A DNA stretch of 64,000 bases. It comes from Siphonodentalium dalli. Its lineage: Eukaryota; Mollusca; Scaphopoda; Gadilida; Siphonodentaliidae. Positions 32,560 to 43,311 of the stretch are shown here, piece by piece. The stretch lies in contig CP136063.1 of NCBI GenBank assembly GCA_032622095.1, positions 69,603,980 to 69,667,979 of the forward strand. Direction: 5' to 3'. The notes under the pieces were generated by a model. That model was not told where the DNA came from. It saw nothing but the letters and a program-made list of their open reading frames with translations, and did no database searches. Position 1 is the stretch's first letter. Every line of letters starts with the position of its first letter. The position numbers and the translations under genes were made by a program.

Positions 32560-33090
32560 GATTGGGGTTTAACGTTGTTTTAAATATATATGAGACTAGC
32601 CGATGAGCCCGACGTTGTCCGGGCTATTCAAAAACCAAATTTCATATCGATAGCTCTACCCGTTTCCGAGATCTGGTCTGCGCATGCGCGAAGCTGGCGT
32701 CGCACGGGCTCCGCGACCCGATAAAATTCGTATCCGGGGCAAGATACATTCACATACCAAATTTCAAGTCGATAGCTCCACCCGTTTCCGAGATCTGGTC
32801 TGCGCATGCGGGAAGCTGGCGTCGCACGGGCTCGGCGACCCGATAAAATTCGTATCCGGGGCAAGATACATTCACATAGCAAATTTCAAGTCGATAGCTC
32901 CACCCGTTTCCGTCTGCGCATGCGCGAAGCGGGCGCCGCACGGGCTCGCCAATACGACGTTGACGACCGCCTGGTCAAACTACACACACGTACCAAGTTT
33001 CGTCCCGATCGGTCGAGAATTGTAGATTTGTATAAATGACATACATACAGACAGACAGACAGACAGAGGTCTTCAAAATATATAGGAGAT
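32560..33090 (+). mobile_element. 122-bp tandem-repeat element with CAGACAGACAGA tail
   Basis: After GATTGATTGATTGATTGG and GGTTTAACGTTG come about three units of 122 bp (CCACCCGTTTCCGAGATCTG starts near 32,658, 32,780 and 32,903), each with CGCATGCGCGAAGC. The array ends in ACATACAGACAGACAGACAG. The arrangement is typical of short interspersed, internally tandem elements of molluscs (general knowledge). Confidence 0.6.
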
Positions 33091-33112
33091 GTGCTCTTAC
33101 AGCTGATCGTAT

Positions 33113-34720
33113 ATGTGACCCTCCATATCAAATCCAGTTGTAAGTCGGGATTTTTTTACCCTGTGCCAATGCATTCTCTTATATATGCGAGTCGACCATA
33201 GTTCGCCTCGCATATATATACCGGTGAGAGAATGCATTGGCCTAACAATTTTAGCTCAACTTTACTTTGTAAAGTTTGAGCTATTGCCATGACTTTGTCG
33301 TCCGTGTGTGCGTAAGGCGTCAACAATAGAGGCTACAGGTCGTACCTTTGATCGGATCATTATGAAATTTGTCATAGCTGTTGACATCAACATTTGTACT
33401 GGAATGATTCATTTTGGGGTCATTCGGAAAAATAACATGGCCGCCAGCGGCCATCTTAGATTTCAAAATTCAATCCATTAGCACGGGCCACAGGTCGTAC
33501 TGTTCGTCTGATCATCATGAAATTTGTCATGGATGTTAACAATGACATGTAGATGGGAACGAGTAATTTTGGGGTCATTGGGCCAAAAAACATGGTCGCC
33601 AGCAGCCATCTTGGATTTTACTCTTTGTATGACTAAATCCTTTAGCACGGGCTACAGGTCCTACTTTTAGTCTGATCATCATAAAATTTGTCATGGATGT
33701 TAACAATGAAATGTAGATGGGAACGAGTAATTTTGGGGTCATTCGGCCAAAAAACATGGCCGCCAGCAGCCATCTTGGATTTTACTCTTTGTATGACTAA
33801 ATCCTTTAGCACGGGCTACAGGTCGTACCTTTAATCTGATCATCATAAAATTTGTCATGGCTGTTGAAATTGGAATGTAGATGGGAACGAGTCATTTTGG
33901 TCATTTTGGGGTCATTCGGACAAAAAACATGGCCGCCAGTGGCCATCCTTGATTTCAAAATTCAATCCATTAGCACGGGCCACAGGTCGTACTGTTTATC
34001 TGATCTTCATTAAATTTGTCATGGATGTTAACAATGACATGTAGATGGGAACGAGTCATTTTGGGGTCATTCAGCCAAAAAACATGGCCGCCAGCAGCCA
34101 CCTTGGATTTTACTCTTTGTATGACTAAATCCTTTAGCACGGGCTACAGGTCATACCTTTAGTCTGATCATCATGAAATTTGTCATGGATGTTAACAATA
34201 ACATGTAGATGGGAACGAGTCATTTTGGGGTCATTAGGGCAAAAACATGGCCGCCAGCAGCCATCTTGGATTTTACTCTGTGTGTGACTAAATTCTTTAC
34301 TGCTCATTTTTACACTCCATTTTAATCTCTCTATTCATTGCTCATCAAAAATTACCTTCTTTACAAAGTTGAGCTACAGTGTCGTTGACACTTTCATTTT
34401 AAAATAAATGTTTCTTACAATTTTTAGGACATAAAAAAATAAAAAACATCCATTGCCCTGCAAGGAGCCCCATACATATGTAGAAGCATATAGAAGAGTG
34501 TCTTCTGCTCATGTTTGTCTGGGGCTCTGTATGGGTGAAATTATAAAATTGTTAAAAGAATACAAGAAAAGATTATTAAAATTGTAAAAAATTGTTAGGC
34601 CAATGCATTCTCTTATATATGCGAGGCGACCTATGGTCGACTCGCATATATAAGAGAATGCATTGGCACAGGGTAAAAAAAATCCCGACTTACGATTGGA
34701 TTTGATATGGCGGGTCACAT
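33113..34720. mobile_element. TGACCCGCC MITE, interrupted by a nested element
   Basis: The ends TGACCCTCCATATCAAATCC and GGATTTGATATGGCGGGTCA, both hairpin cassettes and the middle match 2522-2905. The middle is split by a 1.1-kb insertion (33,253-34,395). Confidence 0.75.
33253..34395 (+). mobile_element. AGCTCAACTTTAC-headed 160-bp tandem-repeat element, nested
   Basis: The head palindrome AGCTCAACTTTACTTTGTAA is followed by TCGTCCGTGTG, seven or so units of about 160 bp (ACGGGCTACAGGTCGTACCT, GAACGAGTCATTTTGGGGTC, CATGGCCGCCAGCAGCCATC), then AAGTTGAGCT and the terminal hairpin AGTGTCGTTGACACTTTC. The uninterrupted MITE copies give the empty site (CAATTTTTTATCATTT). A longer relative is at 48,701-51,484. 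Confidence 0.75.
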
Positions 34721-34868
34721 ATATCAAAATGATATCAAGATTGAACTGAGGGCAGAAGGTCACAGCGGGGACAAATATAAACTTTTCCTTGCCCCACTGC
34801 CTCCTCCAGGTCTGCCACTGTTGTTATACTGTTCAGAAGAATCAGCTTTCTGTTCTTCCCAGCTTTAC

Positions 34869-34989
34869 AGAGATAAAAATCCCTGATCTAGCTGCCTCTG
34901 CACTGCTGGAAACAGCTGAGTGATCCGGATGTCCAGTGCAGTCTTGGTTAGAGTTCTGTCCACCTCTATAGGACTATCAGCTGGTCTTC
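34869..34989 (-). CDS. Isolated exon-like piece, unknown gene
   Basis: Acceptor CTTATTTACAG/GAAGACC; peptide RPADSPIEVDRTLTKTALDI then RITQLFPAVQRQLDQGFLSL; either stop TAA or donor TCTCT/GTAAAG at the end. Amphipathic, helix-prone composition and a clean frame suggest real coding, but no neighbouring exon of the same gene was identified. Confidence 0.35.
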
Positions 34990-35472
34990 CTGTAAATAAG
35001 ATAACATCATTCAAACTCACTGTGAAAATTTGGGATCAAAATAGCAAGAAAATATATACTTCATCCCTTAGTTCATTAGTCGATCTGAATGTTAAATATA
35101 TAGATGTGCAACATGTATATAGATGATGGGAAAACATTATTTTTTTATGGAGTTATTGACCTTATTCGACTTTAAAAATTTCAACATTTTTTTTTTATTT
35201 CTTTAACAAAGCGGCATTGACTTGCCACATTTTATTTCTATTGCGATTAGATGCTGATGTGTGCATCAGGTCATTTGAGGCTATTTGGAACAATAGGCTT
35301 TTTGGGCATGTTGTAAGAGTCTCTAGCACGTCGGTGGCTCCACGATTTGTATTGTTTGAGAGCGTTGTGATATTTACTTGTTTTGCTGTGAACATTTTGT
35401 TTGGAATAATCGGTCGAATTATCGATGATCCTATGATTTGCTTGTGTATGCTCTGTTTTTCATCCATTGTAT
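34990..35472. other. No gene recognised
   Basis: AT-rich. The overlapping frames at 35,195-35,513 on both strands show no domain. Confidence 0.35.
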
Positions 35473-35924
35473 TAACCCTTTACCCAACAAACCGGCCAAA
35501 ACCGGCCAAATAAAGCTTCAACAGCCTAAAATATCTTCGGTCTGTCTCAATAGAACGGTTCTATTGAGACAGACCGAAGATATTTTAGGCTGTTGAAGCT
35601 TTATTTGAACCATTAGAACCATACAAATATGGATATCATTGGAATCGGCTCCTTGACCACATTGTGATAGTTACAGTTATGCCCTGTGCCAATGCATTCT
35701 CTTATATATGCAAGTCGACCATAGGTCGCCTCGCATATATAAGAGAATGCATTGGCCTAAAAAAATCTTTTTTTTAACACTTTTTCCTACATTCTTTAAC
35801 AATTTTATAATTTTTAATGTGTTAAGCCAATGCATTCTCTTATATATGCGAGGCGACCTATGGTCGACTCGCATATATAAGAGAATGCATTGGCACAGGG
35901 CCGTTCTGTTGGGTAAAGGGTTAA
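35473..35924. mobile_element. TTAACCCTTTACCC MITE, copy 2
   Basis: Intact ends TTAACCCTTTACCCAACAAA and TTCTGTTGGGTAAAGGGTTA(A), two hairpin cassettes in inverse orientation, and an additional internal palindrome (CAGCCTAAAATATCTTCGGT repeated inverted at 35,520-35,600). It sits 63 bp outside the left end of the large TIR element. Confidence 0.8.
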
Positions 35925-35978
35925 CATGGCCTGGGGAATCAGTGCTGCTATCATTGTCGTTTACAGTTTCCTTGACAC

Positions 35979-35987
35979 TGCACTGTT
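35979..35987 (+). repeat. Candidate target-site duplication, left
   Basis: TGCACTGTT directly before the left inverted repeat. The right counterpart is TGCATTGTT (41,754-41,762), eight of nine bases equal. Confidence 0.5.
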
Positions 35988-36768
35988 GCTGAATTGGTCA
36001 TTGTCTCATGGTTTCGAGCAAATAGTCACCCAGGATCTCAAAGTCTCACCATACAACGGGAATTTACATTAGTCGCTGCTATTTATTAATATGGAACTGC
36101 GCTGCCAGTCAGACTGAAAGAGGACAGTATATATGCCCATTTAAATTCAGTTGATAGTTTATATAGCAGACGTCTAATCTAAATTCCCGTTGTTTTGCGA
36201 GACCTTGATAGTTCAGGCGATATGTGACACAATTGATATAATTGTGAGAAAAGCATGAAACTTGGTACATATGTATATTAGGTCCCACTGATCTTTTTAA
36301 GATGTGGAGGCAGTCGTGTAAATCCCTTCCTTAGCAACGGTTTCCACCTTAGCAACGGGTGGGTAGGAGGGCTTAAACCATCATTTTACCTACATATATA
36401 GGGAAATATGCATGTATGAGTATTTTAAATGATAGAATACATGATATAAACCAATATTTTCAGCATATTTTGATTAAATTTCTTTAACATATTATCAAAA
36501 TTGACCGCCAAACAGGTCAATATGCAGGATTTTGTTAAAAAAAATTATTTTTTAATCTATAAAGTCAATAATTTGGGCCATAATTAATTAATATTGTGGT
36601 TGGGAAGGCATAGTGATGATATATGCATGTATTAATATATGTGCCCATGTAGTATGCCAACTAGTTTGAATAAAATTACCATATGACCAGTTTGGTTACA
36701 TACCGGTATTATGAAAGTTAATATTAATTATTGGTGATATTAATGGATATTAGTGAAATGTATTGTCA
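35988..36768 (+). repeat. Left terminal inverted repeat
   Basis: The best conserved part is 36,216-36,616 (for example GTGAGAAAAGCATGAAACTT, then GATGTGGAGGCAGTCGTGTA and CCGCCAAACAGGTCAATATG), roughly 90 percent alike by eye to the right arm. Weaker similarity continues inward to about 36,768 (GATATTAGTGAAATG). The outer part (35,988-36,042) matches 41,700-41,753. An extra 161-bp palindromic insert lies at 36,043-36,203. Confidence 0.75.
36043..36203. mobile_element. Short palindromic insert within the left arm
   Basis: GTCTCACCATACAACGGGAA and, inverted at the other end, GTCTCGCAAAACAACGGGAA bound about 160 bp absent from the right arm. Probably a small MITE that inserted into the older element. 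Confidence 0.55.
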
Positions 36769-37169
36769 AAATTTCAATTTCATTCTAATTGTTTATTTAT
36801 AATATAATGTGGTATTTGCTAAGTAAATTGATTAGTTTTATCCAAATAACAGTTTTGTAATATATGCATTTGTCATACTTCTGGGCTTCCATAGTCAAAC
36901 ACATGCTAATTGAAAGTTCACATGGTGGGCTTTTTGAATCCTGATGACTATTTTGTGCGGATTCTCAAATAATACGAAGGTAAGTGACAAGTATTATTGA
37001 TATATATATCCCAAATTTGTCATAGCCACACACTAGAAAAACAAATGCCAGAATAAATATTGATATCATTGCAATTAAGGCCAAAAAAAAAAGGGTTTTG
37101 ATTCTCGGGCAATTTTTTTTTAGAATCGATAAGGGAGCGAGGGTTTTATTTTTATTTTTTATTTTTGTT

Positions 37170-40100
37170 ATGGGGATAATGCCCATAGTTAGCATGGGTT
37201 ATTATAACATCCCATCATTGAGTTGTTATCACAGTGGTCGTGATGCCTATCTCGCCTTCAACGACGACATTGGATCAGTATTGCGCCATGGTTACGACAA
37301 CGATCGCGATGAGCAGACGTTATCAATTCGCAGGATAGCCAATGCGATTAGGAAGGACATTTTCGCCACCGAAACGCAATTCGATGGATCGTATGACGTC
37401 CAAAGACAAGTAAAATCAGTTCCACATTCACTGCTGGTATTGATGAGCATGGTTATATATGGTACTAATATCGAAGAACAGGTTCAAGATCAAATATATA
37501 GCCAACCTGTGTTAACAGTGTCACAACTATCCATGTTCAATGCGCAGAAGTTCAGAAGAAGACGCAAGGACATAAGTGTTGTTGATGTGAATTATAGACA
37601 CAATCCACAACGCACTCCACCAATACCAGTTTATGTCGGTCTTAAGTTACATTCCTCAACAAGACAAGAGACCATGATTGACAGTATGTTCGCACTGGGC
37701 ATCTCGGATTCCTATGACCGGATAATGGACATCATCATATCTCTCGGCAACACAGTATGTGACTATTACAACGAGATTGGTGTTGTCTGTCCGCCACAGC
37801 TATTACCTGGAAACTTCATCACAGCTGCTGCTGATAACATCGACCACAATCCAAGTTCGATGACTGCGATATCGTCATTCCATGGCACTGGTAAATCGCT
37901 GTTTCAGAACATAGACGAAGTTGTACAAATAAGAAGCCAGAATTCATCATTTTCTCATCAGGTGAGAGTGATAAGAAAACGGAGACAAATGTCAGATCTA
38001 CCCATTGGCTACACAACTGTATCTTCTGCATTTCTACCAGATGGCGATGTTACTGTCCCGATATGTGCAACTGAGTATACCAGGTGTGATGTAGTAAAGG
38101 CTGACATTAGCGCGGAAGTTGATTGGTTAAAACATGTTGACCACTCAGTTGGAGAATCAGAAACAGCGGAACACCTCTCTTGGTCTGCTTTCCATGCAAA
38201 CAGATTGACCCAGCAACATGCTATCACATCCATAAACGCGATGCTACCACCATTTACAGAGGAAGCGTCATCTGTGCCAATGGTCAAGCACTGCATGAAG
38301 GTGATTATGGCAGCCATAGAGCATTCTAACCCAGGTCAGACTGCTGTCAAATGTGTGGACCAACTACTATATGCAAAAATGAAGCAAGTACAGTGGGCAG
38401 ATGACACCGATGTATACGGAGAAGACAAATGCGTTGTTTTGTTAGGTGGATTACACACCGAATTAACTGCATACAAACTCTTAGGCCATTGGCTCGCTGG
38501 AATGGGTGGATAGAGTCCCTATCGGAGGTGGGAATTGCTACTCCTGGAGTATCGGAATCATTCCTTGCAGCATCACATATCAAGAGGACCGGACATGCTC
38601 ACCAGGTCACTGCCTGCTCACTGTATATCCTTATGAAGAGGTCATACAACGATTACCTTGTAGATAACATGGATGATGAGGAACTAACGTTCGAATCATG
38701 GTGTGTCCATAGAGCAAAAGAGAGCCCCCAGTTTAATTTCTGGGTGACAACCTTAGACTTGGAACTGCTAGTATTGGCATTCATATGGTCGCTGCGAACG
38801 GGCAACTTTACGTTGTATTTGGATACTCTACAGGAACTCACACCTTGGTTTTTTCCATGAACCACGTTCAATACGCACGATGGATGCCTGTGCATATACG
38901 CGATATGCGCAAACTTACTCTTACACACTCAGATGTAGCTGCTGAATTTCATGCCGGCAAGTTTGTGATTAAGAAAAGCAACCGCATATTCTCAGCTATG
39001 TCTATCGACCTAGCACATGAGCAGAACACATGAGCAGAACAACGCGGTCATGAAGTCGGATGGTGGAATAATTGTTCTCACACAAGACGGTGATGCGCTC
39101 AATCGGTGGGCAATGGCGAGTGCAGAAGTAGTACGTTGCATAGCAGAATTTGAAGCTTCATCCGCATGTCACATTAATGTTTCATCAACTACAACGTATC
39201 TACACCATGAACAAACCAGATCGCACCAAAACAGATTTGCAGTCCACGTGAAATCATTAACCAGTGCAATAGAAGCATTCGGAAACCCTTTTGCAGAAGA
39301 CAGCAAGTACCTGATACGACTACATTCGCGGGACATTATGCCACACATCAGCGTTGAATCAAATCTACCTGCAGCCCTCTCTCGGACACCATCAAAAGAA
39401 ACGACGTAACACTATTCGCACAACATCCACATAAACCTTCAACTAAAGGAAAGCAAACTGTTGTTGCTCTTCTTAAGAGTGAATGTGCCTTGTTTTCAAA
39501 GCTGTACATCGCTTGCCAAACACGACAAGGGGACCTGGATAATTTCTTCAGCCATGAACACCAGTCATTTCCTATTGCATTATCCCAGGGTGGACGACTC
39601 AGATTTGGCAATAAATCTGACTTGATGTCGTGCTTGGAGCAAATTGTAGATGCCCCGACACAGGACAGACCACCAACGGGTGTAACCATCTTCGATGGTG
39701 CGGCGCTTGTAAACATACTCCGACCAAGAGACTGCAAGACCTTCCTGGAGTATGCCACAGAGATATTCATCCCGCATATCCGATTACAGTATGGATTCGC
39801 ATGTCGCGTGGATATTGTCTGGGATAAGGTACTTTGGTGACAGTTTAAAAGCACAGGCGAGGGATTCGCGGTGTACTGGTCCTGTAAAAATGATTAAAGT
39901 GTGTGCTCTCACACCAATTCCCGGCAAATTGGCTGAATTCCTGCAAGTGCCCAGCAACAAGGAGCAGTTATTCAAGTTTTTAAACAATCAGTTGCTAAAT
40001 CAGATTGGTGACAAAGAACTCATTGTCACAGAAGACGAAAACATCAAGAGCAACCCGATAAGAGATCCTGGTCGACTGGCCCCATGTAACCATGAAGAGG

Positions 40101-40889
40101 CGGACACTAGAATCATGGTCCATGTCGCAGATGCAGCGTCTAATGGATATCGGAACTGCCTGATCAGGACGGTAGACACCGATGTACTGGTGCTTGCAGT
40201 ATCCACGGCGCACATCTTGGATAACATGAATTTATGGGTGGCTGTGGGGACAGGTAAAGACCATCGTTACATCAACGCCTCTGATATCGCCAAGAGTCTG
40301 GGACCAACTCGATCAACGGTATTACCGGTATTCCATGCATACACTGGGTGCGACACCGTTTCTCACTTCGCGCACATCGGGAAAAAAGACAGCATGGCGC
40401 ACCTGGGACAAATACTCTGATGTAACCGACGCATTTAATGCATTGCACTCTATTCCTACTAGCATATCGGATGACACCCTGAAGATGTTAGAGAGATTTG
40501 TCATTCTTATGTACCATCGTTCAAGCAGCAGTTGCAACGTTAACGAAGAGCGGAGGCGGCTCTTCACGAAGAAGAACAGGCAAATGTCATCGCTACCACC
40601 AACAAGAGCCTCCCTGAAGCAGCATGCTTTGAGGACAGCACTACAGGCGGGCTATTACTGGGCTAACCCAACTCAAAGCTCACAGACCATTCCGTCCGCA
40701 AGTGAGTGGGGCTGGACCGGCCAGGATAAGTGGTCACCGCTCTGGGCCGACCAGGGCCAGGTGCGCGACAGCTGTACAGAACTGATCAAGTGCAAGTGCA
40801 GGAACCATTGCGTCACCTGTAAATGTACACACGCCAATCAAAAGTGTACAAAGTTCTGCACATGTAAGGGCAAATGCCAGAATGTCTGA
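37170..40889 (+). pseudogene. FEN/PIN-like nuclease with C-terminal CXC domain, frameshifted
   Basis: One ancestral frame of about 1,240 codons. I start at the first ATG (37,170); the frame is open to 37,098 via TTG, and TTTTTTTTTAG at 37,115-37,123 could be a splice acceptor for a missing first exon. Order: conserved N-terminal region of unknown function (ADNIDHNPSSMTAISSFHGT at about 37,830-37,890); VTIFDGAALVNIL (39,690); RVDIVWD (39,805) then YFGDSLK-x-x-AR; HEEADTRIMVH (40,091); TVDTDVLVLA (40,175); FHAYTGCDTVSHF (40,340); and KCKCRNHCVTCKCTHANQKC plus TKFCTCKGKC at the end. The spaced acidic motifs copy the logic of FEN/XPG-type PIN nucleases; the tail is a zinc-binding tesmin/TSO1-like CXC domain. 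Frame changes near 38,505, 38,855, 39,028, 39,380, 39,825 and 40,380 make this copy inactive. Confidence 0.7.
39015..39040 (+). repeat. 13-bp duplication that breaks the frame
   Basis: ACATGAGCAGAAC occurs twice in tandem, shifting the frame between LAHEQN and the following NAVMKSDGG. Confidence 0.85.
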
Positions 40890-40894
40890 ATAAA
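40889..40894 (+). terminator. Polyadenylation signal overlapping the stop codon
   Basis: AATAAA begins at the last base of the TGA stop (40,887-40,889) of the transposon ORF. Confidence 0.5.
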
Positions 40895-41070
40895 ACATTG
40901 ATAAATGTGACTTTCTGTATTTGTATTTGGTTTGGTGATACTAATGGATGGCGAATTTGGGAAACTACTTTGTTAATATATCAATAAAACAAAGAACACA
41001 TTGTGGTATTCTGCACAAACAATCTCACTTGTTGTCCAAGTATAAATTAAAATAGCACCAAACATACAAC

Positions 41071-41753
41071 TGACAATATACATTATTTCACGAATATCAC
41101 AAAATATAATGCTCATTAAATATGAACACAATATATATACCACCTGGTAAATGTATTCAAGCTAGTAGTTATAAAACATGGACAAACATCTTAACAGATG
41201 TTTACATAATACTCTGCCTTCCCAAGCACAATATTAATTAATTAGGGCCCAAATTATTGACTTTATAGATTAAAAATGTTTTTTTTTTAACAAAATCCTG
41301 CATATTGACCTGTTTGGCGGTCACTTTTGATAACATATTAAAGAAATTTAATCAAAATATGCTGAAAATATTGGTTTATATCATGTATTCTATCATTTAA
41401 AATACTCATACATGCATATTTCCCCATATATGTAGGTAAAATGATGGCTTAACCCCTCCTACCCACCCGTTGCTAAGGTGGAAACCGTTGCCTAGCAACC
41501 GTTGCTAAGGAAGGGGTTTACACGACTGCCTCCACATCTTAAAATGATCAGTGGGACCTAATATACATATGTACCAAGTTTCATGCTTTTCTCACAATGT
41601 TATCAATTCTGGTGTTTTTTGTCACATATCGCTTGCACTATGATATCCTGGTTGTCTTTTTGCATGTTTGAGAGATCCTGGGTGTCTTTTTGCATGTTTG
41701 AGAGATCCTGGGTGTCTTTTTGCTTGAAACCATGTGGCAATGACTAATTCAGC
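41071..41753 (-). repeat. Right terminal inverted repeat
   Basis: Inverse of 35,988-36,768. Contains GTTGCTAAGGTGGAAACCG and an extra CCTAGCAACCGTTGC copy not in the left arm. Near the outer end three diverged 30-bp tandem units (GAGATCCTGGGTGTCTTTTT) lie at 41,643-41,730, where the left arm has one. Confidence 0.75.
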
Positions 41754-41762
41754 TGCATTGTT
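41754..41762 (+). repeat. Candidate target-site duplication, right
   Basis: TGCATTGTT directly after the right inverted repeat. Confidence 0.5.
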
Positions 41763-41937
41763 GGCTAGACATATGCGCCTTCAGTTCAGTTGTTAGTTAA
41801 TGTCATCTATGCCAAAACTAAAAGTGTTCTATGCTATAGTATCCTTTTCTATCTTGTGATCAAACTCAAGTTAAAACTTGCATGCATAACAAACTTGCGA
41901 TACATCTGTTTGGCTTCCAAGCTATTTAGTCAGGAGG

Positions 41938-42136
41938 TTAACCCTTTGAGTGCCAGGGGCCGATCTCATCAGGCCCTAAACCTACAAAATAAGTCTGTTA
42001 AAGAATATAAGAATAAATTATTAAAATTGTGAAAAACTGTAAAAAAAAAAAAAAAAAAAAAAAATGTTAGGCCAATGCATTCTCTTATATATGCGAGTCG
42101 ACCATACAAAAATCGACCTGGCACTCAAAGGGTTAA
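41938..42136. mobile_element. TTAACCCTTTGAGTGCCA MITE
   Basis: TTAACCCTTTGAGTGCCAGG at the left and its inverse CCTGGCACTCAAAGGGTTAA at the right. One half of the shared hairpin cassette and a 26-base A run are inside. Confidence 0.75.
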
Positions 42137-42382
42137 ATTATTGTTGTATTACTGGTTTTCAAACTTTCTTGGAACTTTCAAGGCTTCTATGTACCCTTCA
42201 AACCTTAGACATCCTCTACTGCAATGCCTGGTGGTTTTGATAACATAGCAGTACGATGTGCGATATTTCCATTGAATCGCATGGTTTGTTAACCAAGCTC
42301 TGTGAATGGAGCCCAGCTTGGGGGTTCCACCAGGGAAGACAGTAGTTCTAACGTAACAATACAAACATAATATACACTTAAC

Positions 42383-42753
42383 TTAAAGGTACTCAATCCG
42401 AATTAACACTAGCAAATTACTATTTCCTTGGCTTCGGGGGTAAAAAATATTTGATTCGAGTCGAGGAACCCACCCGTCAAAGCTATGAGTGATCAGATCT
42501 CGATGTTTGAAATCTATTATTTTGATTTTAAGTGGCCCAGTAAACTGTTGACGAGAAGAACTTATCTGACCAGATAGCGGATGAATATCGATAACTCTAA
42601 AATTCAGTGACTTTTCTCTGTCAGATATTTGACAACTGGCATTATTTTTGGGCAATTAATCAATTCTGATAACTGAAGCGGCATTTCCAAAAATATTGCT
42701 GTTGTTGGAATCTGATGATATGGGGACAGTCGAATCGTATTGAGTACCTTTAA
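42383..42753. mobile_element. TTAA-AGGTACTCAA MITE, copy 1
   Basis: TTAAAGGTACTCAATCCG and, inverted, TTAAAGGTACTCAATACG bound 371 bp. Contains GGTAAAAAATATTTGATTCG; shares sequence with 53,082-53,569, 51.99-52.11 kb and 55.22-55.34 kb. Confidence 0.7.
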
Positions 42754-42885
42754 CCCTTCCATGAATGGAGTTTCCAGAAATTTTGTGAAAACCCTGTGCC
42801 AATGAATTCTCTTATGTATATATGAGTCTCCCATAGGAAGCCTCACATATATATAAGAGAATACATAGGCCAAACAATAATTATC
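42750..42885. mobile_element. Partial TTAACCCTTCCATGA MITE
   Basis: TTAACCCTTCCATGAATGGA, then CCTGTGCCAATGAATTCTCT and the inverted cassette half. The left end shares its TTAA with the preceding element; the right TIR is lost. Confidence 0.5.
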
Positions 42886-43311
42886 TTGACCTTGTAAGCC
42901 AGTGTATTCTCTTATCTATGTACAGTAACATTATGTTTTATTTTGTCCGCGTATAGGCTCCCAAACAGCTGGACCGTTGCAGCTGAAAATTTGTATACAT
43001 TTTGGGCTTATTTTTCCCAGGTAGCATTATCAGGTGACCTCAGATATCTTAAAAGGACACTACTAATTATTATATATCTTTTGCCTAGAGGCGACCAAAC
43101 GGTTGGACCCTCGGAGCTGAAACATATGGGTAATTTGACCATGGGAATCTTATAGGCCACGTTGACCTCAGATGTCTTAAAAGGGCTCTAATAATTAATC
43201 TGACTAAATGCTAAATGAAAATGGTTTGAATCTGGTTGCTGAAAATCGATTCACAGCGGTAAATTGACCCGAGGAGTGCCATGGGATATGTGCTGTTGGA
43301 CTCGACATGAC

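Larger units (their letters stand above)
35988..41753 (+). mobile_element. Candidate DNA transposon with long TIRs and FEN/PIN-CXC ORF
   Basis: A 5.77-kb unit. Its outermost bases, GCTGAATTGGTCATTG on the left and GCTGAATTAGTCATTG on the right (reverse complement), begin inverted repeats that extend, with interruptions, for about 780 bp on the left and 680 bp on the right. Nine-base direct repeats with one mismatch flank it. Between the arms lies a single decayed reading frame of about 1,240 codons (37,170-40,889) that fills most of the internal space. No DDE, RNase H-like or tyrosine-recombinase signature was seen. Long TIRs and an 8-9-bp duplication resemble Mutator-like or foldback elements, but the protein does not. 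Decayed copy; orientation taken from the ORF. Confidence 0.7.

Noticed and set aside
37098-37169. Longer N-terminus of the transposon protein (ILGQFFFRIDKGARVL)
   Set aside because: Opens only by TTG, is rich in T and A runs, and crosses a possible splice acceptor; probably not translated from there.
40335-40889. Separate 184-residue CXC protein gene
   Set aside because: It continues the upstream frame across an A-run indel (GKK then TAWRTWDKYSD); it is the end of the long ORF.
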